A DNA stretch of 7,186 nt from Deltaproteobacteria bacterium (lineage in GTDB: Bacteria; Desulfobacterota; Desulfobacteria; Desulfobacterales; SURF-7). Both the position numbers and the translations under genes were made by a program. The notes beneath the pieces are model-generated. The model did not search any database. It worked only from the letters and a program-made list of their open reading frames with translations, and was not told the DNA's origin. Each line of letters opens with the position of its first letter. Position 1 is the stretch's first letter. The DNA lies in the NCBI GenBank assembly GCA_019307665.1, contig JAFDJC010000167.1, positions 1 to 7,186 on the forward strand, written 5' to 3'. Positions 5,297 to 7,186 of the stretch are shown one piece after another.

Positions 5297-7186
5297 ATGG
5301 GAAAAAAATGTTTTATGTTTGCAATGGTGGCTGTTTTTATCCTAACGGGGTCTGTTTTTGCCCAGGATGAAAAAAAGGATACAACCATTCCAACCATGGA
5401 AGAGGTGGTGGTGACCGCCACAAAAACGGAAGAGAAACGAAAGGATATTGCCAATTCGGTCATTATCATGGACTCAATGGATATTGATGAAGCAGCGGCA
5501 CAAAGTCTGGGGGAATTAATGGCTAACGAACCCGGAATTGACTGGAGGTCACAGGGAAATTACGGAGGGGCAACCCAGGAAATCCATTTAAGGGGTATGA
5601 AAGGAAACGGCACACAAGTTTTTGTCAATGGGGTGAACTACAATTCACCATCTGTGGGTATGGCTGATGTTAGCAAAATTCCACTGAACAATATTGACCG
5701 AATTGAAGTGGTTAAGGGCTCAGGGTCACTGCTCTATGGTTCCGGCGCCATCGGCGGAACGATTAGTATTGAAACCAAAAGGCCTGAACGGGATCAGATT
5801 GATGCCATCATCAGAGCCGGCTACGGTTCGGAAAATACATACCAGGTGTCTGCTGAGCATGGAATGTTTGCGTATGAAGATTTTGGATACTACCTGACGG
5901 CAAATCGTACTGAAACAGACGGATTCCGGGACAATAGTGGTCTGACCCATAATGATGTTTCTTTGAAGCTAGTACTTGAAAAAGGGAAGGCGCTGGATAT
6001 CAGCCTGTATGGTGACTTCATTGATCGAGAATATGGCCGTCCCGGGGTTCAACCACCAAAGGGGACACAGGATTATTTCATCAACGGTACGCAGTTCATC
6101 AGTTCTGAAGCGGCCAGCCTGCTTGATGAAGGCACTGATGAAGACAGCCATATTGCTCTTGAGGCAAAGGGTAGTCCTTTGAAATGGCTGGCCTATAACG
6201 TTAAGACAAATTACACATCCATGGAGAATTACAATTATTCGCGTTACAGTTATAACGGGTCCGGCAACAAATCCTGGACGGCAAATGACATATTTGGGAC
6301 CGAAGGAAATGTAACGGTTGCGCCATTTAGCGAGGCTAAAGTGTTAATGGGTGTGGAATATAAGGAATATGACTGGAAGAATAAAGGGGTTGGTCTGGAT
6401 GATTCAGGAGATGAGGATAACAGCACTTTTGTAAGCAACAAAGCCGACATAGATACAACTGGCGTTTTCACGGAAGTCCAATACAGGCCCTGCACCTTTT
6501 TTAAACTTCTGGCCGGAATAAGGTACGAAGACCATTCTGAATTCGGATCGGAAAACCTTCCCCGTTTTGGACTAATCTTCAATCCGTTGGAAGATACAGC
6601 CGTGAAGATGACCCATGGAAAGCATTTTCTTGCACCCACTCCCAACGACCTTTTTTATCCTTATGAAGACTGGGGATGGGGTATGGGCGCTGAAGGTAAT
6701 CCGAACCTGAAGCCGGAGATCGGATGGCATAGCGATATTACCGTTGAACAGGCTCTCTTGGACAACAAAGTTTTTTTAACCGGTGCGTATTTTAACTGGG
6801 ACATGAATGATAGAATATTGTGGGCCGATGATGGAACCGGGTTCTGGCGCCCCGAGAACCTGAAGTCCTACGAAGCCCAAGGGTTTGAATTGGGCTCAAG
6901 CGTAGGACCCTATTATAATATGACGGTGAACCTGAACTATACCTATCTGGATGCTGAAGAGGAAGGTGAGGAATATAGCAGAGTAACACCCGGCGATCAA
7001 AAAACCTGGAAGAAACATCGTGCCACATACAGCCCTGAACATCTGTTCAAGGGAGTGCTGGTTTACCAAACCCCATTCAACATGACAGCGTCACTGACCC
7101 TTCGTTATGTGAGTGAACGGGTCTGGTACCGCAATGAGAGCGATGATTATGTCAATTATAAAACCGTTGTTTATGAACTTGATGCG
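5297..7186 (+). CDS. btuB: TonB-dependent outer-membrane receptor, BtuB-like (3' end beyond window)
   Basis: The frame from ATG at 5297 is open to the last base, giving 630 residues without a stop. A strong GGGGAGGAGAGG site lies at 5281-5292. Residues 1-22 form a Sec signal, MGKKC...LTGSVFA, cleaved before QDEKK. The TonB box is EEVVVTA (35-41). The plug domain follows, with IHLRGMKGNGTQVFVNGV (about 97-114) and RIEVVKGSGSLLYGSGAIGG (135-154), the classic plug signature. From about residue 165 the sequence has alternating, aromatic-rich beta strands of a 22-strand barrel, including GNPNLKPEIGW near 470-480. E. coli BtuB is 614 residues in its precursor form, so probably only the last few strands and the terminal aromatic residue are missing. 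The family is certain. Transport of cobalamin or another corrinoid is inferred from the riboswitch in its leader and the divergent BtuFCD-type operon. Expression should be repressed by corrinoids through that riboswitch. Confidence 0.92.
   Translation, partial: MGKKCFMFAMVAVFILTGSVFAQDEKKDTTIPTMEEVVVTATKTEEKRKDIANSVIIMDSMDIDEAAAQSLGELMANEPGIDWRSQGNYGGATQEIHLRGMKGNGTQVFVNGVNYNSPSVGMADVSKIPLNNIDRIEVVKGSGSLLYGSGAIGGTISIETKRPERDQIDAIIRAGYGSENTYQVSAEHGMFAYEDFGYYLTANRTETDGFRDNSGLTHNDVSLKLVLEKGKALDISLYGDFIDREYGRPGVQPPKGTQDYFINGTQFISSEAASLLDEGTDEDSHIALEAKGSPLKWLAYNVKTNYTSMENYNYSRYSYNGSGNKSWTANDIFGTEGNVTVAPFSEAKVLMGVEYKEYDWKNKGVGLDDSGDEDNSTFVSNKADIDTTGVFTEVQYRPCTFFKLLAGIRYEDHSEFGSENLPRFGLIFNPLEDTAVKMTHGKHFLAPTPNDLFYPYEDWGWGMGAEGNPNLKPEIGWHSDITVEQALLDNKVFLTGAYFNWDMNDRILWADDGTGFWRPENLKSYEAQGFELGSSVGPYYNMTVNLNYTYLDAEEEGEEYSRVTPGDQKTWKKHRATYSPEHLFKGVLVYQTPFNMTASLTLRYVSERVWYRNESDDYVNYKTVVYELDA

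Noticed and set aside
6250..7028. Minus-strand reading frames opposite the receptor
   Set aside because: The plus-strand frame is continuous for 630 codons with signal peptide, TonB box, plug and barrel features; the opposite frames are shadows.

Overview
The window reads as a chromosomal stretch from a Gram-negative bacterium. The clearest sign is a TonB-dependent outer-membrane receptor paired with a periplasmic binding-protein ABC importer. Gene style (TTG starts, moderate GC, a divergent ACC deaminase/D-cysteine desulfhydrase homologue, BtuFCD-type importer) fits Desulfobacterota (former Deltaproteobacteria), but that placement is inference and no rRNA or other marker is present.

Layout: (1) positions 1-300 hold the C-terminal end of a HEPN-domain protein, probably Apea-like, cut by the window edge. 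(2) Positions 301-910 are AT-rich and essentially gene-free; they contain an 81-bp imperfect inverted repeat with some resemblance to an integron attC site, a few short palindromes, and a promoter for the next gene. (3) Positions 911-1981 encode a complete PLP-dependent enzyme of the ACC deaminase/D-cysteine desulfhydrase fold, with several altered signature residues. (4) On the minus strand, a tightly overlapping three-gene operon reads leftward from about 4757 to 2018: periplasmic binding protein (btuF-like), FecCD/BtuC-type permease, and ATPase (btuD-like). (5) Divergent from it, on the plus strand, a cobalamin riboswitch (about 4988-5150) is followed by an intrinsic terminator (5213-5248). 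(6) From 5297 to the window end runs a TonB-dependent receptor, btuB-like, open at its 3' end with 630 codons visible.

Together, regions 4-6 form a vitamin B12 (or other corrinoid) uptake locus. The receptor moves the corrinoid across the outer membrane using TonB energy, the lipid-free periplasmic protein captures it, and the permease/ATPase pair pumps it across the inner membrane. The riboswitch sits only on the receptor transcript. No aptamer is seen ahead of the ABC operon, so the two halves may be controlled differently. The most unusual local details are a G8 run that serves as both the last codons of the binding protein and the ribosome binding site of the permease, and the attC-like inverted repeat after the HEPN fragment. 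I did not find a clearly new multi-gene system here; most of the window is a recognisable B12 uptake locus.
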